Assembly: GCA_002479245.1 (NCBI GenBank)
Contig: DLMG01000098.1
Coordinates: 1-15,566 of the forward strand
Source: Verrucomicrobia subdivision 3 bacterium UBA7542
Lineage (GTDB): Bacteria; Verrucomicrobiota; Verrucomicrobiia; Limisphaerales; UBA11358
Length of the DNA: 15,566 nucleotides
Direction of reading: 5' to 3'
Both the position numbers and the translations under genes were made by a program. Each line of letters opens with the position of its first letter. The first letter of the stretch is position 1. Below, one piece after another: positions 7,575 through 15,566 of the stretch. The notes below the pieces were generated by a model. That model saw nothing but the letters and a program-made list of their open reading frames with translations, had not been told where the DNA came from and made no database searches.

Positions 7575-8102
7575 TTATTCGGGTATGGGCACTTCCACCG
7601 GCTCAAAGCCGTTGAAGTATCCATTTTTGTTAAATTTTGGACGGTAAAGGATGACCCGCATTTTGGCAGGTTGCTGTGGGTTGGTCGCCTTCAGTCCTTC
7701 CGCCGCTTTCAGCGCGGTGGTCAACTGGCCGGCCAAGGTGTTGGCCACGGTAGAACTGTCTCCCTTGTCTGCGATTGAAGTCAGCTTCCAGCCATTCTCA
7801 AAGTTGAAGGTGAAATCCGCCTTGGCCAGAAAATTGTGTGTCGTCACCCGGTAAGGCTTTTGATAATTCGGCAGCCAGATGGGTGTCACGGTGACATTTT
7901 GTTTACTAGTCGAGCCGGTTGACTCCGTCACGATTGTTGCCGAGAAATACAACTCCGGCTGGTAGAAAATGTATCCCTCCGGCAGGCAATTGGTTCTGCC
8001 CCAGCCGTTGAGCGAATCCGCGGAGATGGGTTGGATTTTATACCACGCACAGCCGCCGGTGAGCAAAGCCGCCAAAGAAACGAAGCACAATGTCCTTTTC
8101 AT
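7575..8102 (-). CDS. Putative lipoprotein of unknown function
   Basis: 175 aa. The N-terminus MKRTLCFVSLAALLTGGC has a charged start, a hydrophobic run and a cysteine at position 18 in a near-lipobox (LTGGC), so membrane anchoring after lipidation is likely, though the -3 residue is not ideal. The rest is soluble and beta-rich, with YIFYQPELYF, TVTPIWLPNYQKPYRV and a tail ending in EPVEVPIPE. It includes a short alanine-rich helix (TVANTLAGQLTTALKAAEGL). I recognise no family. It is convergent with the helicase (stop at 7465), and the 109 bases between them show no strong terminator. It is probably co-oriented with, but separate from, the flavin reductase upstream (137-bp gap). No cognate partner can be inferred. 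Confidence 0.8.
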   Translation of the reverse strand: MKRTLCFVSLAALLTGGCAWYKIQPISADSLNGWGRTNCLPEGYIFYQPELYFSATIVTESTGSTSKQNVTVTPIWLPNYQKPYRVTTHNFLAKADFTFNFENGWKLTSIADKGDSSTVANTLAGQLTTALKAAEGLKATNPQQPAKMRVILYRPKFNKNGYFNGFEPVEVPIPE

Positions 8103-8239
8103 GCCCGAACAATGTTGGCGCGCATGAATTTTGTCAATCCCCGGAAAGATCGACCATTCACCTTCTCGCCGCGCCTTATCGTTTTAGCTTTTAGCGTTTA
8201 GCCTTCAACCTTTCCAGTTAGTCTCGGCTTGCAGGTGCT

Positions 8240-8791
8240 TCACTTTGTGAGGCGGGAAGTGATTGGGGAAGGCAGCTTGATCGTCCGGCCAGCAACCATG
8301 AATACACCTTCCCCCTGGTGATGAATCGTCCGCGGATGTTTCCTCGATGGGTCAATCCACGCTTTGACGACCTTAAGGACAAAGAAGTTGTATTGGGCGA
8401 CCAGCTTCCCATCAATGACCTTGCATTCCAGATTGGCATGGCACTCGGCGATGAGTGGCGCCTTGACGCACGCAGCGGCCACGGGCGTGAGACCAAAGGC
8501 CTTGAACTTGTCCATCCGTTGTCCCGAAGCGTTCCCGCAGTCCACCACCTTTTCCGCCAACTCCACCGTCGGAATGTTGATCACGCATTCCCTGGTCGCT
8601 TTCAAGATTTCAAACGAGTAGTTCCGGTTGCTGATCACGCAACCCACGATTGGCGGCGCAAACTCCATCATCGTATGCCACGACATGGTCATGATGTTTG
8701 TCCGCCCTTTGCGGGCCGTTGTGACCATCACGACCGGTCCGGGTTCGAGCAACCGATAGACTTGAGACAAGGGAAACGTTGTTTTTTCCAT
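8240..8791 (-). CDS. Flavin reductase family (DIM6/NTAB-like) FMN-binding protein
   Basis: 183 aa, the normal size. The split-barrel flavin-binding signature is seen as NIMTMSWHTMMEFAPPIVG (33-51), followed by the ISNRNYSFEIL block and ECVINIP (68-74). Members bind FMN and reduce free flavin with NAD(P)H, or act as small FMN oxidoreductases; substrate not determinable here. Cytoplasmic, no signal peptide. The ATG at 8791 is the first start. An AGGA about ten bases upstream could be its ribosome-binding site, and that AGGA belongs to the dispersed repeat copy B that begins at 8795. The gene's leader therefore comes entirely from the repeat. No obvious functional link to its neighbours. Confidence 0.92.
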   Translation of the reverse strand: MEKTTFPLSQVYRLLEPGPVVMVTTARKGRTNIMTMSWHTMMEFAPPIVGCVISNRNYSFEILKATRECVINIPTVELAEKVVDCGNASGQRMDKFKAFGLTPVAAACVKAPLIAECHANLECKVIDGKLVAQYNFFVLKVVKAWIDPSRKHPRTIHHQGEGVFMVAGRTIKLPSPITSRLTK

Positions 8792-8794
8792 AAT

Positions 8795-8936
8795 GTCGAA
8801 ATCCTGCGATGTTGAGTGTTTAAAAGTGATTCAGCCAAATGTGGGTTTGGGCGGGTTGGGTCATAAGACCGACGCTAGGTGCCGCCTTTTCACTTGTCCA
8901 CAATTTTTTGGCCCGGCAACCGACGCCGTCTCGACT
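8795..8936. repeat. Modular dispersed repeat, copy B (module 1)
   Basis: Counterpart of 308-446. Conserved blocks appear in the same order: GTCGAA-TCCTGCGATGTT, GACGCTAGG, TTGTCCACAATTTTTTG, CCCGGCAACCGACGCCGTC. It begins four bases upstream of the flavin reductase start codon, so it forms that gene's leader and probably its promoter region. It opens the 585-base gene-free stretch 8792-9376. Confidence 0.8.
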
Positions 8937-8964
8937 TGCCGCGTGGCGCACGCACTTTACGCGG
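8936..8964. repeat. Short repeat module 2, copy 2 of 3
   Basis: TTGCCGCGTGGCGCACGCAC followed by TTTACGCGG: CCGCGT and ACGCGG are inverted ends. It directly follows module 1 here, whereas in copy A a palindrome lies between the two modules. Confidence 0.6.
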
Positions 8965-8989
8965 CCAGAATCTCAGGGTCGACCCTTTC

Positions 8990-9023
8990 ACAAAACTTTG
9001 TCCCACGTGGGACAAAGTTTTGT
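8990..9023. terminator. Perfect 34-bp palindrome, second copy of the element at 490-527
   Basis: Left arm ACAAAACTTTGTCCCAC and its exact complement, centred at 9006/9007. The core is identical to the copy at 490-527. It lies between the cytochrome stop (9377) and the flavin reductase start (8791), both minus strand, which again fits a terminator position. A degenerate half copy (CCACGTGAGACAAAGTCTTT) lies at 9123-9142. Confidence 0.6.
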
Positions 9024-9088
9024 CGTCCTCATTCCTTGGCGCGGCGAAGTGTAACGGAGACGGCTCATTCTCGAACTGGAAAATCAAC

Positions 9089-9118
9089 TTGCCGCGTGAG
9101 GCAACGCCTTTTACGCGG
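9089..9118. repeat. Short repeat module 2, copy 3 of 3
   Basis: TTGCCGCGTGAGGCAACGCC followed by TTTTACGCGG. It has the same inverted ends CCGCGT/ACGCGG as the copies at 594-617 and 8936-8964, and is followed by the half palindrome at 9123-9142. Confidence 0.55.
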
Positions 9119-9195
9119 TTTACCACGTGAGACAAAGTCTTTTACGGGGCCTGCCGACAGATCGAAATTTTGGACCCTAATCCGTGTCTCGATTT

Positions 9196-9312
9196 TCCGC
9201 CTTCGCCGAGGCTTCGGCGCGACAAGTTGCGGCTGGAAAATTTCGCGTGTTCCGCGTTTTTCGCGGTTCGCATCCCGGTTTTGTCTTTGTGTTCCTTGCG
9301 TTCTTTGCGGTT
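9196..9312. repeat. Intergenic repeat debris: small hairpin and two degenerate direct repeats
   Basis: A CGCCGA/TCGGCG hairpin lies near 9205-9220. After it, GTGTTCCGCGTTTTTCGCGG (from 9247) and GTGTTCCTTGCGTTCTTTGC (from 9289) are two divergent direct copies of a roughly 22-24-base unit. This fills part of the gene-free stretch before the cytochrome stop at 9377. No coding signal is seen. Confidence 0.45.
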
Positions 9313-9376
9313 ATAATTCGTGTCTCGCGCCACACGCCATTCTCAATTCTCCATCCTCCATCTTCACGCTTCGCGC

Positions 9377-11569
<2,193 letters not shown>

Positions 11570-11702
11570 CCCGCCCCTCTCCCCCAACTTCGTTGGCGGA
11601 GAGGGAGAAAAATGAAACCGGCTCGCGAGTACGCTCGCCCCACCCGAAATGCCGGCCGGCGGGACGCCTGCGCCATGCTCAGGGCAAACCAACGGGCGAT
11701 GG

Positions 11703-13172
11703 TTACAAGCCTCCATTATGGCAGTCATAACAGGTCAGGTCATAGTCCCCGCCAGGGTGCTTGAATGGCTGGCCGCTGGGCGCGAGCTGCAGCAGTTCCA
11801 CGCCGCTGCCCTGCGCCAGGATGGTGTGGCAGGCATTGCAGTCGTTGGCCTTGACGGTCCGGCCGTCTTCGGACTTGTGTTTGCCATCGTGACAGCGGAA
11901 GCAGCCGGGCCAGATCATGTGGCCGATGTTGTCCGGATAAACGCTCCAATCGGCCTTCATTTCCGGAAAAAAGTTGTCCCGGTAAATTTGCTGGACCACC
12001 GGAATGGCCTGACGGACGCGCGGGTCGTTGGGATAACGTCCGGCGAGGAAGGTGGCGATGCCTTCCCGGGCCTCCGTCCCGGTCTGATATTTTCGGGTAA
12101 GGGCGAAAATCGCGTTGGTTTTAATCCAGGGCATGGCCGGGTCAATTTCCTGAAGCGACAGGGCTATATTGACCGCGCTGTCCGGCGACATGTACCGATG
12201 GGCGGGGCGGTTGTGACAGTCCATGCAGTCCATTTTGCGAATCTCATACTGGCTGATGTCGTTGGTGAACCTGGGTTCGCGATAGACGGTGACCACGCCC
12301 TGCGAATCGGTCACGCGCACCCAGGGAATTTTCTGCCGGCCGGGATCCGTCGCAATATATTCCACGCGGTTGCCCACGGTCATGTGCGCGTGAATGCCGC
12401 CCACCGGCCCGTGGGTCGGATCACTGCCGCCCACCTTGATGGACAGCCGGATGGAGTACGGCGAGTTGCTCGCATCGCCCTGGAAATAGTTGAACGTCCG
12501 GTCCAGGTTCCCGAAGAATTTTTTCGGCCAGTGGCATTCCTCGCAGGTTTCCTGGGCAGGACGCAGGTTCCGGATCGGCGTCGGAATGGGCCGGGGATAT
12601 TTGTCAAAGGCGGTGGCATAGAGCTGGTAGGTGCCGGAAAGCTTGGAGCGGACGAACCAGGTGGCGCCCGACCCGATGTGACAATTGGCGCAGGCGACCC
12701 GCGCATGGGGCCCGTGTTCGAAGGTCACCAGTTCGGGTTTCATGACCGTGTGGCAGGTTTCGCCGCAGAACTGGACCGACTCGGAGAAATTGTAGGTGTT
12801 GTAGCTGCCCACCGCCGAGAGGAAGAGGAAGAACACGGCACCGGCGAGGAAGGCCGCCATCCTCCGGCGGTCGCGGGGACGGGAAAGGTCAACCTGCACC
12901 ACCGGCAAAAGCCCGACGGCCCCGCCCCGTTTGCGCCGCTCGCGCAGCACCCCAACCAAGGTCAGCAGAAGTCCGAAGATCAGAAAACCCGGCGCGATGA
13001 TATAGGTGAGGATGCCGAGGTACGGATTGGAGAAGTGCGACACCGCATCCAGCATGAACAGCAGGAAAAAAGAGAACAGGCTGCCGATCACCACGACCAG
13101 CCCGGTCAAACTCATCCAGTTTCGCAACAGGGACGGCCGGTAAGGCGGTTTCCCCGTGATCTCGGTGTTCAT
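11703..13172 (-). CDS. Heptahaem NapC/NirT-type cytochrome c, ImcH-like inner-membrane quinol dehydrogenase
   Basis: 489 aa from ATG 13172. Three membrane segments are visible (about 21-43, 51-76, 105-123), then a periplasmic domain with seven haem motifs: CGETCH (136-141, spacing CX3CH), CANCH (161), CEECH (210), CMDCH (316), CFRCH (424), CNACH (445) and CYDCH (481). The first haem followed by VMKPE, and the second by IGSGATWFVRSKLSGTYQ, are typical of the NapC/NirT quinol dehydrogenase fold. Seven haems and the overall length match Geobacter ImcH, which takes electrons from menaquinol to periplasmic carriers. Nitrate- or nitrite-reductase partners are not seen, so a NapC-proper role is less likely. 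The monohaem cytochrome gene lies upstream and a CbcL-like gene downstream. No strong Shine-Dalgarno sequence precedes the ATG. Confidence 0.9.
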   Translation of the reverse strand: MNTEITGKPPYRPSLLRNWMSLTGLVVVIGSLFSFFLLFMLDAVSHFSNPYLGILTYIIAPGFLIFGLLLTLVGVLRERRKRGGAVGLLPVVQVDLSRPRDRRRMAAFLAGAVFFLFLSAVGSYNTYNFSESVQFCGETCHTVMKPELVTFEHGPHARVACANCHIGSGATWFVRSKLSGTYQLYATAFDKYPRPIPTPIRNLRPAQETCEECHWPKKFFGNLDRTFNYFQGDASNSPYSIRLSIKVGGSDPTHGPVGGIHAHMTVGNRVEYIATDPGRQKIPWVRVTDSQGVVTVYREPRFTNDISQYEIRKMDCMDCHNRPAHRYMSPDSAVNIALSLQEIDPAMPWIKTNAIFALTRKYQTGTEAREGIATFLAGRYPNDPRVRQAIPVVQQIYRDNFFPEMKADWSVYPDNIGHMIWPGCFRCHDGKHKSEDGRTVKANDCNACHTILAQGSGVELLQLAPSGQPFKHPGGDYDLTCYDCHNGGL

Positions 13173-13217
13173 ATCGGTCAGGCGGCCATCGCCGGAACCC
13201 CGGCAATGGTCAGTTTG

Positions 13218-13324
13218 CTGTAGTGGGCGCTGTCCTCAGCACAACATCGGCGATCTTCACCGTACCCTCGGGCTGAGACAGCCGACACCACATGGACATC
13301 GGCGGTCATAGACCGCCGCTACAG
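13218..13324. repeat. 107-bp palindromic element between the monohaem and heptahaem cytochrome genes
   Basis: Bounded by CTGTAGTGG at the left and CCGCTACAG at the right, as short imperfect inverted ends. Inside are two hairpins, GGCTG/CAGCC near 13271-13283 and a perfect 8-bp CGGCGGTC/GACCGCCG with loop ATA (13300-13318). It occupies half of the 203-bp gap between the two genes and could form structure in a shared transcript. Confidence 0.65.
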
Positions 13325-13376
13325 TACAAAATCCAAAGTGCCAAACCCGGCGATCCGCAAGGACTGCCAGGGTCGC

Positions 13377-13706
13377 TTATTTCTTGAACGTCCGCATGTA
13401 GGCGACGAGCGCCTTGATGTCGTCGTCCGACAGGCTTTCGGCCGGTTTCATGAGGGTCTTGCCATCGGCGTCTTTTAAACCTTCCTTGATGGACTTGAAC
13501 GCGACGTCATCCTTCAACTCGGCCTGGACCTTCGGGTCCGTGTAGTCCTTGATGCCGAGTTTCTGGCCCATCTTGGTCTGGCCCTTGCCATCTGTGCCGT
13601 GGCATTTGGCGCAGTTGCTTTCGTAGTTGGCCTTGGCGTCGCCGGCGAGGGCCGACACGGCAGAAGCCACGAACACCGTCAGTCCGATTGCGAGCAGTTT
13701 TTTCAT
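13377..13706 (-). CDS. Small periplasmic monohaem cytochrome c (class I)
   Basis: 109 aa. Signal peptide MKKLLAIGLTVFVASAVSALA, with cleavage likely after residue 21. A single haem motif CAKCH (32-36) is followed by GTDGKGQTKMG, the usual continuation of c553/c6-type cytochromes. The sixth ligand is probably Met86 in LMKPAE, followed by the closing helix SLSDDDIKALVAYMRTF. It would carry single electrons in the periplasm between the membrane complexes of this cluster and a terminal acceptor. The ATG at 13706 is preceded by GGA eight bases upstream. The 164 bp upstream (13707-13870) hold no gene and could contain a promoter, but I see no convincing -35/-10 pair. Confidence 0.92.
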   Translation of the reverse strand: MKKLLAIGLTVFVASAVSALAGDAKANYESNCAKCHGTDGKGQTKMGQKLGIKDYTDPKVQAELKDDVAFKSIKEGLKDADGKTLMKPAESLSDDDIKALVAYMRTFKK

Positions 13707-13870
13707 ATGCGTTTCCAGTTGCGGTTGTTAATCAATTTCGTGTGGTTTTTCATCAAATTGCGGTTTGATCGGCAGCCCGCCGAATGACCGACCGGATAAA
13801 CACCAGCCCCCATCCACAATTCAAATTTCGCAACGGCAACGGTAGAGGGCGAAGCCATTTTTCGCAAGGG

Positions 13871-14374
13871 TTAAACATGGTTAACGTCGTTGAAAAGTGT
13901 CGCCGAACACTTTTTTTGATCTAATGGCCACCGGGCCTGACCGCAAAGCTGGTCGGCCATTTCACAAAGGATTTGGTAATATTCGTCCCTGGAAATCCCC
14001 AGGACGGCGGCTCCGAACGTTTCGGCGTCATCCGCCGAGGCGAATTCGCCGTAATTCACCAATACCAGTTGATAAAGAACCAGGCCGGGCACGCACTCCA
14101 ATTGCGTCAGGAAAAACGGATGGACATGCATCGTAAAACCATCTTCCGGACGTTCCCCCTTGGCGACGGGATGCGCGAACTCGCCCGGTTCCAGCGGGCC
14201 GGCATCAAAGACAATTTCGCAGGGATACCGCACGCAGGAGCGGTCTTCGAGGATTTGCCGCAACTCCGGCCAGCCGATGTGCGGGCCGTATTTCCCGTGG
14301 ATCTCGCGGCCGCGGGCAGCCACATGGTCGTTGAGCGACTGGCGGGCGTCGGCGGCGGTGAGTTGGATTGCCAT
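13871..14374 (-). CDS. Conserved-looking soluble protein of unknown function in the electron-transport cluster
   Basis: 167 aa, not recognised. No signal peptide, membrane segment or haem motif, so it is probably cytoplasmic. Visible features: RSCVRYPCEIVFDAGPL (46-62), TMHVHPFF (81-88), a central hydrophobic PGLVLYQLVLVNYG, and further cysteines at 94, 137, 144 and 156. The paired Cys47/Cys52 and His83/His85 could bind a metal or cofactor, but that is a guess. It starts only 13 bp after the stop of the NrfD-type gene, so the two are almost certainly co-transcribed. An accessory or assembly role for that membrane complex, or a link to its cytosolic sensor domain, would fit. The ATG at 14374 gives this close spacing. 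No Shine-Dalgarno sequence is obvious. Confidence 0.8.
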   Translation of the reverse strand: MAIQLTAADARQSLNDHVAARGREIHGKYGPHIGWPELRQILEDRSCVRYPCEIVFDAGPLEPGEFAHPVAKGERPEDGFTMHVHPFFLTQLECVPGLVLYQLVLVNYGEFASADDAETFGAAVLGISRDEYYQILCEMADQLCGQARWPLDQKKCSATLFNDVNHV

Positions 14375-14387
14375 AAGGTGACGGTTC

Positions 14388-15566
14388 TCAAGGTTTGACC
14401 GCGGCGCTCAAAGAGGCGGCAACGGTGGCGGGTTCGGGTTGTTCCTCGTTCGCTTTGGAAAGTTTGCCCTGGAGAATCGGCACGGACATGCGGAGGAAGA
14501 CCGTGTAGCACAAAAGGCCGAAGGCCCAGATGCCGAAGCAGACCAGGGTTTCGTTGAGCGACGGTGTGTACTCCACCATTTCACCCAAGGGTGTGGGAAT
14601 AAAGCCGGGGATGACCAATCCCATTCCTTTTTCGATCCAGATGCCGACGATGCACAGCACACAGGTGACGTTGAGCCACTTCAGGCTGCGGCTCACCGGC
14701 AGGATGAGCAGCACCATCGCGATCAGGTTGAACACGATGGCCGTCCAGATCCAGGGAACCAAGGCGTGATGGCCGTGCAAGCCAAGATAGAGGTATTTGG
14801 ATGACGCGATATGCAGGCCGCCTGCGTAAAATTCCGTGAAGATTTCGCACACCAACAGAAACACGTTGATGGTCATGGCAACCTGCACAATACCGCGCAG
14901 CGTCATCAGCGCGTGATCCGTAAACATCAGCCGCTCGGCCATCCGCGCCCGGATGATTTTGTTCATTTGGGGCGTCTTCATCAGCTCGCGCAAGGCATCC
15001 GCAGGCACGCGCAGCACCTGGGTGGCCTCCTCCGCGACGGCCGTGGCCATGCGCGAGGTTCCGGCAAGGGCGGAAACCTCGCCAAACTGTTCGCCCGGTC
15101 CGGAGCTGCGCGTCACGCGGCGGCGGCCGCTTTCTTCCCGCTCGACCACGATGCGCCCTTTCAAAACGAAATAGGCGTCTTTGTCCGTTTCGCCCTGGCG
15201 CAACAGGACATCGCCCGCCTCCACTTCCAACACCACCAAACCAGGCAATAGGTTGCGGCGGGTTTCCTTTGAAACCGAGGCGAATTGTGGCAGGTGACGG
15301 GTCAACAGCTCCAGATCGTCCAAAGTCGCCGCGCGGCTTGATGCCGCCTTTGCCGCACTGGCCTGCCCCGGACGCCGGGTGATTCCGCCGGCGGGAACGG
15401 TGGCTGTGACGCGGCGGACCACCTGGATCGCCAGGATGATCAACGCCGGACCGGCGGTGAAGGCCGACGCGAGAAAGCGCGGGCCGATAATGGCCTGGTT
15501 CCAAAACGGCCGGCCACCCAGACCCACGTAGAGAAACGCCGTCACGGTATGAATCGAAATGGCCCA
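14388..15566 (-). CDS. NrfD/PsrC-type quinone-interacting membrane subunit with inserted cyclic-nucleotide-binding domain, 5' end missing
   Basis: 392 codons are visible; the frame is open at the right edge (WAISIHTVTAFLY, a conserved internal NrfD block). A GTG at 15545 could start a shorter product but lies inside that block, so the gene is truncated by the window. Numbering from that GTG: NrfD-like membrane sequence to about 47 (PRFLASAFTAGPALIIL); linker; cyclic-nucleotide-binding domain about 78-206 with LEVEAGDVLLRQGE, FGE (154-156) and TSRMATAV with Arg165; then NrfD sequence resumes with helices about 214-241, 262-284, 290-312 and 333-351, including IEKGMGLVIPGFIPTPLGE. NrfD subunits exchange electrons between quinol and an Fe-S partner, with no cofactor of their own. 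The Glu and Arg that hold the cyclic phosphate in CRP/PKA domains are both present. First visible gene of the cluster; the Fe-S partner is expected upstream, off the window. Confidence 0.9.
   Translation of the reverse strand, partial: WAISIHTVTAFLYVGLGGRPFWNQAIIGPRFLASAFTAGPALIILAIQVVRRVTATVPAGGITRRPGQASAAKAASSRAATLDDLELLTRHLPQFASVSKETRRNLLPGLVVLEVEAGDVLLRQGETDKDAYFVLKGRIVVEREESGRRRVTRSSGPGEQFGEVSALAGTSRMATAVAEEATQVLRVPADALRELMKTPQMNKIIRARMAERLMFTDHALMTLRGIVQVAMTINVFLLVCEIFTEFYAGGLHIASSKYLYLGLHGHHALVPWIWTAIVFNLIAMVLLILPVSRSLKWLNVTCVLCIVGIWIEKGMGLVIPGFIPTPLGEMVEYTPSLNETLVCFGIWAFGLLCYTVFLRMSVPILQGKLSKANEEQPEPATVAASLSAAVKP

Noticed and set aside
9196..9312. Possible CRISPR-like direct repeats
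   Set aside because: Only two diverged copies with no regular spacers.
11570..11728. N-terminal extension of the 11-haem cytochrome from ATG 11728
   Set aside because: It would put about 80 residues of translated repeat before the signal peptide and overlaps the preceding gene; no ribosome-binding site.
11649..13223. 524-codon plus-strand frame opposite the heptahaem cytochrome
   Set aside because: Shadow of a GC-rich gene; no recognisable domain, while the minus strand carries seven haem motifs and three membrane segments.

Overview
The window looks like a GC-rich Gram-negative bacterial chromosome, most likely from Verrucomicrobiota (Pedosphaera/Limisphaerales-like). That assignment is an inference. 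It rests on Sec signal peptides and periplasmic multihaem cytochromes, on a DUF3516-type helicase, and above all on many short palindromic intergenic repeats of the kinds I associate with that phylum. No rRNA, tRNA, CRISPR array or complete transposase is visible.

Left part (1-4500). A truncated receiver-like gene (minus) is followed by a 410-base gene-free stretch carrying copy A of a modular dispersed repeat and a perfect 38-bp palindrome. Next come a secreted prolyl oligopeptidase (minus), a relic of the 3' end of an ABC-F gene (plus), and a compact convergent restriction-modification pair: a probable restriction endonuclease (plus) and a beta-class DNA methyltransferase (minus), whose 3' ends overlap by 19 bp.

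Middle (4550-9376). A Ski2-like DUF3516 helicase (plus) is about 130 residues longer than expected because two separate sets of palindromic repeats have been absorbed in frame. It is followed by a small lipoprotein and a flavin reductase (both minus), then a 585-base gene-free stretch with copy B of the modular repeat, a 34-bp perfect palindrome and other repeat debris.

Right part (9377-15566), all on the minus strand. In transcription order this is an electron-transport cluster: a 5'-truncated NrfD-type quinone-interacting membrane subunit with a cyclic-nucleotide-binding domain inserted between its membrane segments; a 167-aa soluble protein of unknown function; a monohaem cytochrome c; a heptahaem NapC/NirT-type cytochrome resembling Geobacter ImcH; and an 11-haem cytochrome c fused to a b-type cytochrome membrane domain, resembling Geobacter CbcL. 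Together the last three carry 19 c-type haem motifs. My reading is an inner-membrane quinol-oxidising hub that passes electrons to periplasmic carriers, with one entry point possibly gated by a cyclic nucleotide. Partners encoded beyond the right edge (Fe-S subunit, further cytochromes) are not visible.

The most notable observations are the NrfD/CNB domain insertion, the adjacent ImcH-like and CbcL-like quinone gateways, and the invasion of genes and start regions by palindromic elements that are translated in frame.
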